Assembly (NCBI RefSeq): GCF_027497195.1
Contig: NZ_CP114905.1
Coordinates: 3,024,001-3,088,000 of the forward strand
From: Streptomyces sp. WMMC500
GTDB lineage: Bacteria > Actinomycetota > Actinomycetes > Streptomycetales > Streptomycetaceae
DNA: 64,000 nt
Direction: 5' to 3'
The notes beneath the pieces were generated by a model, which was given only the letters and a program-made list of their open reading frames with translations, did not search any database and was not told the DNA's origin. The position numbers and the translations under genes are program-made. Positions 34,016 to 42,670 of this stretch are shown piece after piece (the stretch's first letter is position 1; every line of letters begins with the position of its first letter).

Positions 34016-36211
34016 TCAGTTGCGGTAGCCGATGTCCTGGTAGCGGGGGGTGGCGAAGCCGAAGGCGCCGGCGTTGGCGAGGTCGCGGGTGGTGGCGACC
34101 AGTTGGGGGCGCTGGTAGAGGGGGATCGAGCCGGCCGCCGCCCAGATGCGGGCGTCGGCGCGGGTCAGGAGCTCGTGTGCCGCCTCGTCGTCCAGCTCGG
34201 AGATCGCCTGGCCGAAGAGCTGGTCGATCTCGTCGGTGCCGACGCGGGTGTAGTTCTGCTCGACGACCAGGGAGCCGTCGGGGGACGGCACGGGCTTGGC
34301 GTAGATCGGGCGCGCGTCGGTGGCCGGGTAGGGGGTGCCGGGCCAGGAGTAGAGCGCGAGGTCGAACTCGCCGGCCGCGATGTAGTCCTTGAAGAAGCCC
34401 GGCTCCGCGGCCTCCACCACCTCGGTCCGTACGCCGATGTTGTCCATCATCCTGACCACCCGCGACGCCACCGTCCGCAACTGCTCCGTCCCCGGACCCT
34501 CCGGCACCACGAAGCGAAGCGTCAGCGGCTTGCCGCGTTTGACGAACGGCCGCTGCCGCGGCGGCTGCGCCACGCTCGTCTCCCGCTCGGCCAGCGCCGC
34601 GCGCGCCAGCCGGGCCGCCCGCACGGCCATCTTGTACTCCTTCGAGGACTTGCCGTGCTTCGCCGCCGCCGCCCACAGCGCCGCCTGCCGGCCCAGCGCG
34701 ACGTGCTGCGCCTGCGCCGGCCGCGTGACCGACAGCGGCACCTCGTACGTCGGCAGCACCCCGGCGGCCGGCTTGTCGTCACCGCCGTCCCGGTCGCCGG
34801 AGCCCTTCGCCTCCTCCTCCCCCGCCCGCGGGCCGCCCTTCCAGCCCGCCTCCGCCAGCAGCTTCTGCGCCGCAACCACGTCCTGTTTGCCCAGCGCTGC
34901 GCTCTGGTCGCTGTAGCCGGGCTGGCCCGGCATCAGCAGGTGGCTGCCCAGCGGCTTCGCCGGCAGGCCGTGCGGGCCGAGGACGCTGCGCGCCAGGGTG
35001 CCGCGGTCCACGGCGCGGGCGACGGCGCGGCGCACCCGCTCGTCGGCGAGCGGCCCCGAACTGCCGTTGAGCGCGAGCTGAGTGTGCGCGGGCTCCAGCG
35101 CCCGGTGCACGGTGTACGGGCGCGGGCCGGCCTTCGGCAGCGAGACCAGCTCCGCCGGCTTGCCGTCCTGCGCCCGGTCGGGCTCGGGGACCTGCACCGC
35201 CGCCTCCTCGGCGCGGGCGGCCTCCAGGGCCTCGTCCCGCTCGACCTCGGCGATGTCCAGCCGGCCGGCGTCCAGCGCCTTCTCCCGCCCGGTCCCGCGC
35301 GGCACCTCGGCGAAGACGAGCCGGTCGAGCAGCGCCCGGTCGCCCCACCAGCGGGGGTTGCGCACAAGGGTCACGGACGTGGGCTCGCTCGCCTCGCTCT
35401 CGTCCCGCTTCCCCTTCTTCTCGCCGTCCTTCTTCCTGCCGTCGCGCTTCTTGCCGTCCCGCTTCTTGCCGTCCTTGTACTTCTTGCTCTTCTTGTTCTT
35501 CTTGCTCTTCTCGTCCTTCTTCTCTTCCTTCTCTTCCTTCACGTTCTTGATCATGAACGGGCCCGCGACCTCCGCAAGCCCCGTCCTCGCCCCCTCGTTG
35601 AACGCCTTCGGCGTCTTCGTCACGCTCATCGGGTACAGCGGCGAGAACAGCGCCTGCCAGTCCGCGTACGGCTCGTCGAAGACGACCTCGACCTCGCCCG
35701 GCTCCTCGCCCGCCTCGACCGACTCGATCCGGTCGTAACCGGCGTTGCGCGCCGTCCAGTACGCCGTGTCCTCGCCGTTCAGCGCGAGCCACTGCGCCTC
35801 GAAGTCCTCCGCCCCGATCGGCCGCCCGTCGCTCCACACCGCCCTCGGGTTCAGCCGGTAGACCACCCGCTGCTTCGGGCGGCGCTCCTCGACCTCCGCG
35901 CTCTGCAGGTAGTCCGGGTCCGCCGTCGGCCGGCCGTGCTCGTCGAGCGTGAACAGCCGCGGCAGCACGGCACCCGCCACGCGGTCGGTCGCTTCGCCCG
36001 CGTCGGCCTGGAAGACGTTGAACGTCTCCGGCGCGCGGTCCACGGCCCAGCGGACCGTGCCGCCGGGGCGGAGCTGCTCGCGCGAGACCGCGGTCACGTC
36101 GTGCGCGGCGCCGGCGGCGTCGTCCGGGGAGGTGTCGCAGCCCGCCAGGGGCAGGGTGACGCCCGCCGCGATCAGCACGGCGGCGTACCGCCTGCGGCTG
36201 TGAAGGGACAT
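34016..36211 (-). CDS. LpqW-like substrate-binding lipoprotein with Lys-rich insert
   Basis: This is a 731-residue family 5 binding-protein homologue with no transporter genes attached. The lipobox is LPLAGC (Cys25). Binding-protein segments include VYRLNPRAVWSDGRPIGAED, RRAVARAVDRGTLARSVLG and FDLALYSWPGTPYPATDARP. Its place next to typA matches mycobacterial lpqW (Rv1166), which controls lipomannan/lipoarabinomannan synthesis rather than uptake; a similar role here is an inference. Residues about 222-276 are an insert made mostly of Lys, Glu, Asp and Arg (KKNKKSKKYKDGKKRDGKK), and a second acidic/Gly insert lies near 480-500. ATG 36211 follows GGAGG. Direct repeats CACACTTCT flank the leader. 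Confidence 0.85.
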   Translation of the reverse strand: MSLHSRRRYAAVLIAAGVTLPLAGCDTSPDDAAGAAHDVTAVSREQLRPGGTVRWAVDRAPETFNVFQADAGEATDRVAGAVLPRLFTLDEHGRPTADPDYLQSAEVEERRPKQRVVYRLNPRAVWSDGRPIGAEDFEAQWLALNGEDTAYWTARNAGYDRIESVEAGEEPGEVEVVFDEPYADWQALFSPLYPMSVTKTPKAFNEGARTGLAEVAGPFMIKNVKEEKEEKKDEKSKKNKKSKKYKDGKKRDGKKRDGRKKDGEKKGKRDESEASEPTSVTLVRNPRWWGDRALLDRLVFAEVPRGTGREKALDAGRLDIAEVERDEALEAARAEEAAVQVPEPDRAQDGKPAELVSLPKAGPRPYTVHRALEPAHTQLALNGSSGPLADERVRRAVARAVDRGTLARSVLGPHGLPAKPLGSHLLMPGQPGYSDQSAALGKQDVVAAQKLLAEAGWKGGPRAGEEEAKGSGDRDGGDDKPAAGVLPTYEVPLSVTRPAQAQHVALGRQAALWAAAAKHGKSSKEYKMAVRAARLARAALAERETSVAQPPRQRPFVKRGKPLTLRFVVPEGPGTEQLRTVASRVVRMMDNIGVRTEVVEAAEPGFFKDYIAAGEFDLALYSWPGTPYPATDARPIYAKPVPSPDGSLVVEQNYTRVGTDEIDQLFGQAISELDDEAAHELLTRADARIWAAAGSIPLYQRPQLVATTRDLANAGAFGFATPRYQDIGYRN

Positions 36212-36565
36212 GCGCGATACCTCCGTGATGCACACTTCTGGCGCCATTTGCCGCTCATCACACTTCTCCTGTCCCGCCACCTAAATCGAGCGCGCGCCGG
36301 ACCTCGCGGCGACACGGCGGGCGCGCCGCGCAACGCCACCCGTCCGGCCCAGCCGTCGGGAGATCGGCAGGTGTGTTTTGCCTACGGATCGGCAGGATCC
36401 GGCCCCGTACGTCACCCCAGCAGGGGGAAATCTGCAGATCCCTTCCCAAGCGCGTGCGAGACGCGCGACACTTCCCCCCACAGCGCCCCGAGCGCGTCTT
36501 CGCCGTGCGCGTCGACCGCGCGGGGCACCGTCAGCACCGCCCGACCGAAGACGTGAGGGCATGTC
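36212..36565. other. Divergent control region with short repeats
   Basis: This 354-bp region has no gene. It shows CACACTTCT at 36231-36239 and 36259-36267, GATCGGCAGG at 36362-36371 and 36387-36396, and a perfect palindrome ATCTGCAGAT at 36430-36439 with partly matching G and C flanks. These may be sites for regulators of the LpqW-like gene and of the small coiled-coil/succinate dehydrogenase genes. Confidence 0.5.
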
Positions 36566-36856
36566 ATGACCCTGAACGAAGAACTGAGCGCAGCACAGCG
36601 CTGCGTCGACGACCTCGTACGCACCGTGAGCCGCCTGGAGCAGCGCATGGGCACCGGCGCGCTGGAGCTGCGCCGCGTGCGGACGGACGCCGACCACCTG
36701 CGGGAGTCCCTCGCCCTGCTGCGCGAGGTCTCCGCCCAGGGGCCGGAGAAGGAGGGGCCGACCCTGGTCCCCATCCCCGACCAGCCGTACGACCACACCC
36801 TGTGGCGGGACGCCGACGACGAGGGACTCGGCGCCCGCGGCCGGCACGCCCCCTAG
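36566..36856 (+). CDS. Small coiled-coil protein upstream of sdh genes
   Basis: This is a 96-residue soluble protein. Residues 3-56 have a heptad-like pattern (ELSAAQRCVDDLVRTVSRLE, then LRRVRTDADHLRESLALLRE) and probably form a coiled-coil dimer. The tail is Pro- and acid-rich and ends GARGRHAP. No known domain is recognised. ATG 36566 follows GAGGGC. It lies 118 bp before the membrane subunit of succinate dehydrogenase, on the same strand, and could be co-transcribed with it. Function unknown. Confidence 0.7.
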   Translation: MTLNEELSAAQRCVDDLVRTVSRLEQRMGTGALELRRVRTDADHLRESLALLREVSAQGPEKEGPTLVPIPDQPYDHTLWRDADDEGLGARGRHAP

Positions 36857-36974
36857 CCGGGCAGCCGGCCCGCCCGCCGCCCGCGACGGCGCGCCGCGGC
36901 CCCGTCAGGCCCCGGCCCGCCGCGCACCCCCCGTCCGCACCCGACCCACTCCTCCCGTCCTGCCGGAGACAACC

Positions 36975-37808
36975 TTGGCCACCGGAACAACCGAACGCCC
37001 ACCCAGCCCCGACCAGCCGGGCGGTGTCCACGCCCCGGGCCGTGCCGCAGTAGCGGCGCGCCATCTGCGCACCGACCGCTGGTGGTTGCAGCCAGCCGTC
37101 ACGTTCGCCGGACTGACGGTGTTCATCATCTACTCGACGTGGCGCGCCTTCGTCAACGACGACTACTACGCGGCGCCCTACGTCTCGCCGTTCTACTCGC
37201 CCTGCCTGGGCTCGGACTGCGTGGACATGAAGAGCGGCCCGAACGTGGCGCTCTTCGGCGACTGGTGGTTCATGTCCCCGGCGATCATCATCCTGATCTT
37301 CCCGCTGGGCTTCCGGTTCACCTGCTACTACTACCGCAAGGCGTACTACCGCAGCTTCTGGGCGTCGCCGCCCGCGTGCGCGGTCGCCGAGCCGCACAAG
37401 ACGTACACCGGCGAGACCCGGTTCCCGCTGATCGTGCAGAACCTGCACCGCTACTTCTTCTACGCCGCGGTCGCGGTCGCCCTGATCCTCACGTACGACG
37501 CGGTCCTCGGCTTCCGCAACAGCGAGTACGAGTGGGGCCACGTGGGTCTCGGCACCATCGTGCTCTGGATCAACGTCGTGCTCATCTGGCTCTACACCCT
37601 CTCCTGCCACTCCTGCCGGCACATCGTCGGCGGCCGGCTCCGGCACTTCTCCAAGCACCCGCTGCGCTACCGCGCCTGGGGATGGGTGGGCAAGCTCAAC
37701 AAGCGCCACGCGCAGCTCGCGTGGGCGTCCCTGATCAGCGTGGGGCTGGCCGACCTGTACGTATACCTGCTGGCCTCGGGCGCGTTCGACGACCCGGTGC
37801 TGTTCTGA
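36975..37808 (+). CDS. Succinate dehydrogenase membrane subunit
   Basis: This 277-residue protein has five membrane helices (about 38-60, 97-115, 152-172, 186-210, 250-268). It anchors the two catalytic subunits encoded next and passes electrons to menaquinone. Several His residues (HRYFFY, SCHSCRH, NKRHAQ) are candidates for haem ligands. The loop between helices 1 and 2 has two Cys (PCLGSDC). It matches the single-subunit anchor of the mycobacterial Sdh1 complex (Rv0249c) rather than the SdhC/SdhD pair. The start is TTG 36975, supported by CCGGAGACAACC directly before it. 41 bp separate it from the flavoprotein gene. Confidence 0.85.
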   Translation: MATGTTERPPSPDQPGGVHAPGRAAVAARHLRTDRWWLQPAVTFAGLTVFIIYSTWRAFVNDDYYAAPYVSPFYSPCLGSDCVDMKSGPNVALFGDWWFMSPAIIILIFPLGFRFTCYYYRKAYYRSFWASPPACAVAEPHKTYTGETRFPLIVQNLHRYFFYAAVAVALILTYDAVLGFRNSEYEWGHVGLGTIVLWINVVLIWLYTLSCHSCRHIVGGRLRHFSKHPLRYRAWGWVGKLNKRHAQLAWASLISVGLADLYVYLLASGAFDDPVLF

Positions 37809-37849
37809 GGCGTAGCGAGCCGACCGATGGGAAAGGCGAAGCACAGAAA

Positions 37850-39853
37850 ATGACGCAAGTCGAACGGCAGCAGTGGGACGTCGTCGTGGTCGGTGCCGGG
37901 GGCGCCGGGCTGCGGGCGGCGATCGAGGCCCGCGAGCAGGGCCTGCGCACGGCCGTGATCTGCAAGTCGCTCTTCGGCAAGGCCCACACCGTGATGGCCG
38001 AGGGCGGCATCGCCGCCAGCATGGGCAACGTCAACGCGGGCGACAACTGGCAGGTGCACTTCCGCGACACGATGCGCGGCGGGAAGTTCCTCAACAGTTG
38101 GCGGATGGCGGAGCTGCACGCGAAGGAGGCGCCGGAGCGCGTCTGGGAGCTGGAGACCTGGGGTGCGCTCTTCGACCGCACCAAGGACGGCAAGATCTCC
38201 CAGCGCAACTTCGGCGGCCACGAGTACCCGCGCCTCGCCCACGTCGGCGACCGCACGGGGCTCGAACTGATCCGCACGCTCCAGCAGAAGGTCGTCTCCC
38301 TCCAGCAGGAGGACTTCAGGGACAGCGCCTCCGGCGGGGACTACGAGTCCCGGATCAAGGTCTTCCAGGAGTGCACGGTCACGCGCATCCTCAAGGCGCC
38401 CGACGGCCGGGTCTCCGGCGTGTTCTGCTACGAGCGCGAGTCGGGCCGGTTCTTCGTCATCGAGGCGCCGTCGGTGGTGCTGGCGACCGGCGGCATCGGC
38501 AAGTCGTTCAAGGTGACGTCCAACTCCTGGGAGTACACCGGCGACGGGCACGCGCTCGCGCTGCTCGCCGGGGCGTCGCTGATCAACATGGAGTTCGTCC
38601 AGTTCCACCCCACCGGGATGGTCTGGCCGCCGTCGGTCAAGGGCATCCTCGTCACCGAGTCGGTCCGCGGCGACGGCGGTGTTCTGCGCAACAGCGACGG
38701 CAAACGCTTCATGTTCGACTACATCCCCGACGTCTTCAAAGAGAAGTACGCCCAGACCGAGGACGAGGGCGACCGCTGGTACGAGGACCCGGACAACAAC
38801 CGCCGCCCGCCCGAGCTGCTGCCCCGTGACGAGGTGGCGCGCGCCATCAACTCCGAGGTCAAGGCCGGCCGCGGCTCCCCGCACGGCGGGGTGTTCCTGG
38901 ACGTCTCGACCCGGCTGCCCGCCGAGGAGATCAAGCGCCGGCTGCCGTCGATGCACCACCAGTTCAAGGAGCTGGCGGACGTCGACATCACCGCCGAACC
39001 GATGGAGGTCGGCCCCACCTGCCACTACGTGATGGGCGGCGTGGACGTCGACCCGGACACGGCGGCGGCGCTGGGCGTGCCGGGCCTCTTCGCGGCCGGC
39101 GAGGTCGCCGGCGGCATGCACGGCTCCAACCGCCTCGGCGGCAACTCCCTGTCGGACCTGCTGGTCTTCGGGCGCCGCGCGGGGCTGTACGCGGCCGAGT
39201 ACGCGCGCGACGCGGCCGGCTCCGCCGGGCGGGCGGAGGTCGACGAGGAGCAGGTCGCGGCGGCGGCGGCGGAGGCGCTGCGCCCGTTCAGCGCGGAGGC
39301 CGGCGCGGGCGCCGGCGGCGCGACCGCCGGGGGCGGGACCGGGGACGGCGGCGTCAAGCCGCCGGAGAACCCGTACACCCTCCACCAGGAGCTGCAGCAG
39401 TCCATGAACGACCTCGTCGGCATCATCCGCCGGGAGTCGGAGATGAGCGAGGCCCTGAACCGCCTCGGCGACCTGCGGGTACGCGCCCGCGGCGCGGGCG
39501 TCGAGGGCCACCGGCAGTTCAACCCCGGCTGGCACCTCGCGCTGGACATGCGGAACATGCTGCTGGTCAGCGAGTGCGTCGCGCGCGCGGCCCGGGAGCG
39601 TACCGAGTCCCGCGGCGGCCACACCCGCGACGACCACCCCGCCATGGACCGCGAATGGCGCAAGCAGAACCTGGTGTGCCGCCTCGCCGACCCGGCCGGC
39701 GGCGCCCTGCCCGCGGCGGACGTCCCCGACCCCGAGCGGGGCCAGATCCGGCTGGAGAAGCGCGAGATGGCGCCGATCCGGCCCGACCTGCTCGACCTCT
39801 TCGAGAAGGACGAGCTGGTGAAGTACCTGACGGACGAGGAGCTGAGCGAGTGA
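37850..39853 (+). CDS. sdhA: Succinate dehydrogenase/fumarate reductase flavoprotein
   Basis: This 667-residue catalytic subunit oxidises succinate to fumarate at the inner face of the membrane. The dinucleotide motif GAGGAGLRAA (15-24), the covalent-FAD histidine in AHTVMAEGG (His46), EFVQFHPTGM and GGVDVDPDTA are all present. So is the second FAD segment HGSNRLGGNSLSDLLVFGRR. A Gly/Ala-rich insert (about 480-500) before PENPYTLHQELQQ is a local addition. ATG 37850 has only a distant AAAGGCG. The last codon overlaps the iron-sulfur subunit gene (GTGA). The long C-terminal region fits the Sdh1/SdhA of actinobacteria. Confidence 0.93.
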   Translation: MTQVERQQWDVVVVGAGGAGLRAAIEAREQGLRTAVICKSLFGKAHTVMAEGGIAASMGNVNAGDNWQVHFRDTMRGGKFLNSWRMAELHAKEAPERVWELETWGALFDRTKDGKISQRNFGGHEYPRLAHVGDRTGLELIRTLQQKVVSLQQEDFRDSASGGDYESRIKVFQECTVTRILKAPDGRVSGVFCYERESGRFFVIEAPSVVLATGGIGKSFKVTSNSWEYTGDGHALALLAGASLINMEFVQFHPTGMVWPPSVKGILVTESVRGDGGVLRNSDGKRFMFDYIPDVFKEKYAQTEDEGDRWYEDPDNNRRPPELLPRDEVARAINSEVKAGRGSPHGGVFLDVSTRLPAEEIKRRLPSMHHQFKELADVDITAEPMEVGPTCHYVMGGVDVDPDTAAALGVPGLFAAGEVAGGMHGSNRLGGNSLSDLLVFGRRAGLYAAEYARDAAGSAGRAEVDEEQVAAAAAEALRPFSAEAGAGAGGATAGGGTGDGGVKPPENPYTLHQELQQSMNDLVGIIRRESEMSEALNRLGDLRVRARGAGVEGHRQFNPGWHLALDMRNMLLVSECVARAARERTESRGGHTRDDHPAMDREWRKQNLVCRLADPAGGALPAADVPDPERGQIRLEKREMAPIRPDLLDLFEKDELVKYLTDEELSE

Positions 39854-40686
39854 CCACGGCACCCACCACCGGCACGGGCACCGCGCCTTCCGGGGGGCAG
39901 GCCCCCGAGACCGCCCAGAGCCCCCAGCTCCGCCACTTCCGGGTCTGGCGCGGCGACGACGAGGGCGGCGGCCTGGAGGACTTCCAGGTCGAGGTGAACG
40001 AGGGCGAGGTCGTCCTCGACATCATCCACCGGCTCCAGGCCACGCAGGCCCCGGACCTGGCCGTGCGCTGGAACTGCAAGGCGGGCAAGTGCGGCTCGTG
40101 CAGCGCGGAGATCAACGGCCGCCCGCGGCTGCTGTGCATGACCCGGATGTCGGTGTTCGAGGGCGGGGAGACCATCACGGTCACCCCGCTGCGCGCGTTC
40201 CCCGTGGTCCGCGACCTGGTCACGGACGTCAGCTTCAACTACGAGAAGGCCCGCGAGATCCCCTCGTTCGTGCCTCCGGAGAAGCTCGCGCCGGGTGAGT
40301 ACCGGATGCAGCAGGAGGACGTGGACCGCTCGCAGGAGTTCCGCAAGTGCATCGAGTGCTTCCTGTGCCAGGACACGTGCCACGTGGTCCGCGACCACGA
40401 GGAGAACAAGGCGGCCTTCGCCGGCCCGCGCTTCCTCATGCGCGTCGCGGAGCTCGACATGCACCCCCTGGACGCGGCGGCGGACGAGGGGCTCGACCGC
40501 AGGACCACGGCCCAGGACGAGCACGGCCTGGGGTACTGCAACATCACCAAGTGCTGCACGGAAGTCTGCCCCGAGAACATCAAGATCACGGACAACGCGC
40601 TGATCCCGCTCAAGGAGCGGGCGGTGGACCGTAAGTACGACCCGCTGGTGTGGCTGGGGAGCAAGATCTTCCGCCGCAAGGAATGA
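39850..40686 (+). CDS. sdhB: Succinate dehydrogenase iron-sulfur subunit
   Basis: This 278-residue subunit carries electrons from FAD to the membrane anchor. The [2Fe-2S] site is Cys76, Cys81, Cys84 and Cys96 (CKAGKCGSC, LLC). Two more clusters are formed by CIECFLCQDTCH and CNITKCCTEVCP with surrounding residues. The first 25 residues are a Thr/Gly/Pro-rich extension. The GTG start overlaps the sdhA stop by four bases, so the two are made together. A hairpin terminator 28 bp after the stop ends the operon. Confidence 0.93.
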   Translation: MTTAPTTGTGTAPSGGQAPETAQSPQLRHFRVWRGDDEGGGLEDFQVEVNEGEVVLDIIHRLQATQAPDLAVRWNCKAGKCGSCSAEINGRPRLLCMTRMSVFEGGETITVTPLRAFPVVRDLVTDVSFNYEKAREIPSFVPPEKLAPGEYRMQQEDVDRSQEFRKCIECFLCQDTCHVVRDHEENKAAFAGPRFLMRVAELDMHPLDAAADEGLDRRTTAQDEHGLGYCNITKCCTEVCPENIKITDNALIPLKERAVDRKYDPLVWLGSKIFRRKE

Positions 40687-40713
40687 CGGTCGGATACCAC
40701 CGGTCGGACCAAT

Positions 40714-40746
40714 GACACGGGCAGCAGGGTACTTGTTGCCCGTGTC
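40714..40746 (+). terminator. Hairpin terminator of sdh operon
   Basis: GACACGGGCA (40714-40723) pairs perfectly with TGCCCGTGTC (40737-40746) around a 13-base loop. It lies 28 bp past the sdhB stop and 24 bp before the next gene, whose promoter may overlap it. Confidence 0.7.
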
Positions 40747-40769
40747 CCGGTTCGCCATGCTCCACTGTC

Positions 40770-42344
40770 ATGAGCAGATCCCCCAGTCGCCGGAAGTCAG
40801 CGGCGCGTACGTGGACTTGGCCGGCCGCCACCGCGATGGCGGCCCTACTCGCCCTCGGCCTCGGCGGCGGCGCCCCCGCGGGTGCGGACCCCGACGACGA
40901 CGGGCTCAAACAGGCGCTGGACAACGTCCTCGCCGACGAGCGCCTCGAAGGCGCGCTCGCGTCCGTCGTCGTCGCCGACGCGGCGAGCGGCGAGACGCTG
41001 TACGAGCACTCCGCCGCCACCCGGCTCACCCCCGCCTCCAACACCAAGCTGCCCACGTCAGCGGCGGCGATGGAGCTGCTGGGCCCCGACTACACCTGGT
41101 CCACGGACGCCCTCACGGCGGGCGGCGACCTCTACCTGCGCGGCAGCGGCGACCCGACGATGCTGGCCGCCGACTACGACGCGCTGGCCGCGCGGGTCGC
41201 GGCGGCGGGGGTGGACGAGGTCGACCGGCTCGTCGCGGACGACACCCGCTTCGACTCCGTACGCCTCGGCAACGGCTGGTCCGCGGACTACGAGTCGGAC
41301 TACTACGCGATGCAGATCTCCGCGCTGACGGTGGCCCCCGACACGGACTACGACTCCGGCACGGTGGTCGTGGAGGCGTACCCCGGCAAGCGGGCGGGTG
41401 ACCGGCCGCGGGTGGTGGTGACGCCGCCCAACGACTACGTGAAGATCGACAACCGCGGCCGTACGGTCGCGGAGGGCGAGCCGGACACGCTGGGCATCGC
41501 GCGGGAGCACGGCACGAACACCATCGTCGTCAGCGGGAACATCCCGGTGAAGGCGAACGCCACCAAGGAGTGGATCACGGTGTGGGAGCCGACCGGCTAC
41601 GCGGCGGCGGTCTTCCGGGACGCGCTGGAGCGGCACGGGGTGGAGGTGGAGGGCCGCACGCTGCTGGGGCGGGCGACGCCGGAGCGTGCGCGCACGGTGG
41701 CGAGCCACGGCTCGATGCCGCTGAAGGACCTGATGATCCCGTTCATGAAGCTCTCCAACAACGGCCACGCGGAGATCCTGACGAAGACGATCGGCGTGGA
41801 GACGGCGGACGCGGGCACGTGGAGCGCGGGCCTGCGGGGCGTCTCGTCGTACCTGCAGTCGGTGGGCGTGGACACGTCCACCCTGCGCCAGGTCGACGGC
41901 TCGGGGCTGTCGCGGGGCAACACGATCCCGAGCCGCGAGTTCGTCAGGCTGCTGACGGCGGTTCAGGACGAGCCGTGGTTCGGCGCCTGGTACGAGTCGC
42001 TGCCGCTGGCCTGCGACCCGGACCGCTTCGTGGGCGGCACGCTGCGCACGCGCATGTGCGACACCCCGGCGGAGGGCAACGCGCGCGCGAAGACGGGGTC
42101 GCTGACGGGGGCGTCGGCGCTGTCGGGGTACGTGACGGACGCGGACGGGCGGGAGCTGGTGTTCAGCGTGGTGCTGAACAACTACCTGGCGGGTTCGGTG
42201 AAGGACATCGAGGACGCGGTGGTGACGACGCTGGCCGGGTACGGCGGTGACGCGGAGGCGGCGGAGCCGCGGTCGCGGACCACGCGGGGCGTGGAGAAGC
42301 AGGCGGATGTGGAGTGCGCGTGGCTGAAGCCGCGGATGTGCTGA
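40770..42344 (+). CDS. dacB: D-alanyl-D-alanine carboxypeptidase/endopeptidase, PBP4 type
   Basis: This is a 524-residue exported peptidase of family S13. A signal peptide (to about residue 39) precedes the active-site motifs: SNTK with the nucleophile Ser in PASNTKL (about 88-94), SNN in KLSNNGHAE, and KTG in ARAKTGSLTG. A 150-residue insert between the first two motifs is the usual extra domain of PBP4. It trims or cleaves peptidoglycan peptides outside the membrane. After the KTG region an unusual Cys-containing tail (VECAWLKPRMC) ends the protein; with an upstream CDPDRF...MCD pair it may form disulfides. A very stable terminator follows. Confidence 0.9.
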   Translation: MSRSPSRRKSAARTWTWPAATAMAALLALGLGGGAPAGADPDDDGLKQALDNVLADERLEGALASVVVADAASGETLYEHSAATRLTPASNTKLPTSAAAMELLGPDYTWSTDALTAGGDLYLRGSGDPTMLAADYDALAARVAAAGVDEVDRLVADDTRFDSVRLGNGWSADYESDYYAMQISALTVAPDTDYDSGTVVVEAYPGKRAGDRPRVVVTPPNDYVKIDNRGRTVAEGEPDTLGIAREHGTNTIVVSGNIPVKANATKEWITVWEPTGYAAAVFRDALERHGVEVEGRTLLGRATPERARTVASHGSMPLKDLMIPFMKLSNNGHAEILTKTIGVETADAGTWSAGLRGVSSYLQSVGVDTSTLRQVDGSGLSRGNTIPSREFVRLLTAVQDEPWFGAWYESLPLACDPDRFVGGTLRTRMCDTPAEGNARAKTGSLTGASALSGYVTDADGRELVFSVVLNNYLAGSVKDIEDAVVTTLAGYGGDAEAAEPRSRTTRGVEKQADVECAWLKPRMC

Positions 42345-42352
42345 TCCCCGGA

Positions 42353-42384
42353 TGACCGCGGGGCCCTACGGGGTCCCGCGGTCA
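42353..42384. terminator. Terminator with UACG tetraloop
   Basis: The arms 42353-42366 and 42371-42384 form a 14-bp stem with one G-T wobble, closed by C-TACG-G, the especially stable UNCG-type tetraloop in RNA. It ends dacB and overlaps the stop codon of the converging small gene. Confidence 0.8.
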
Positions 42385-42603
42385 CTCGCCCGCTTGCCTT
42401 CCCGCCGTACCCTCCCCCGCTGCCCTCTGGTGACCGACGCTCCGCCTCTTTCTGGGGCCCTTGATCAGCAGAACGATGAAGACCACCGCCCCCAGCAGTC
42501 CGGCGTCCCCCCAGAGGGGGGACAGTTCACTGTTCGGGTCGGCACTCTGCTGTACGGCAGAGAGGCAGAGCAGGAGCCCTAATGCAGCTTGCCATCGCTT
42601 CAT
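42382..42603 (-). CDS. Small membrane protein
   Basis: This is a 73-residue protein. It begins MKRWQAALGLLLCLSAVQQS, either a signal or first membrane helix, and has a second helix at about 36-51 (AGLLGAVVFIVLLIKG), followed by a basic tail PRKRRSVGHQRAAGEG. Small proteins of this form occur in streptomycetes, with no known role. ATG 42603 is preceded only by a weak GGAAT. Codon usage is less strict than in neighbours (GTT, AGT, TCA codons). It lies between dacB and the phosphodiesterase gene; a supporting homologue would strengthen the call. Confidence 0.6.
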   Translation of the reverse strand: MKRWQAALGLLLCLSAVQQSADPNSELSPLWGDAGLLGAVVFIVLLIKGPRKRRSVGHQRAAGEGTAGRQAGE

Positions 42604-42670
42604 GCAACGGATGATTCCATCCACACCCGGGGACCCCTCCCGGACCGGGGCAGGCGGACTTGACGGGTGC

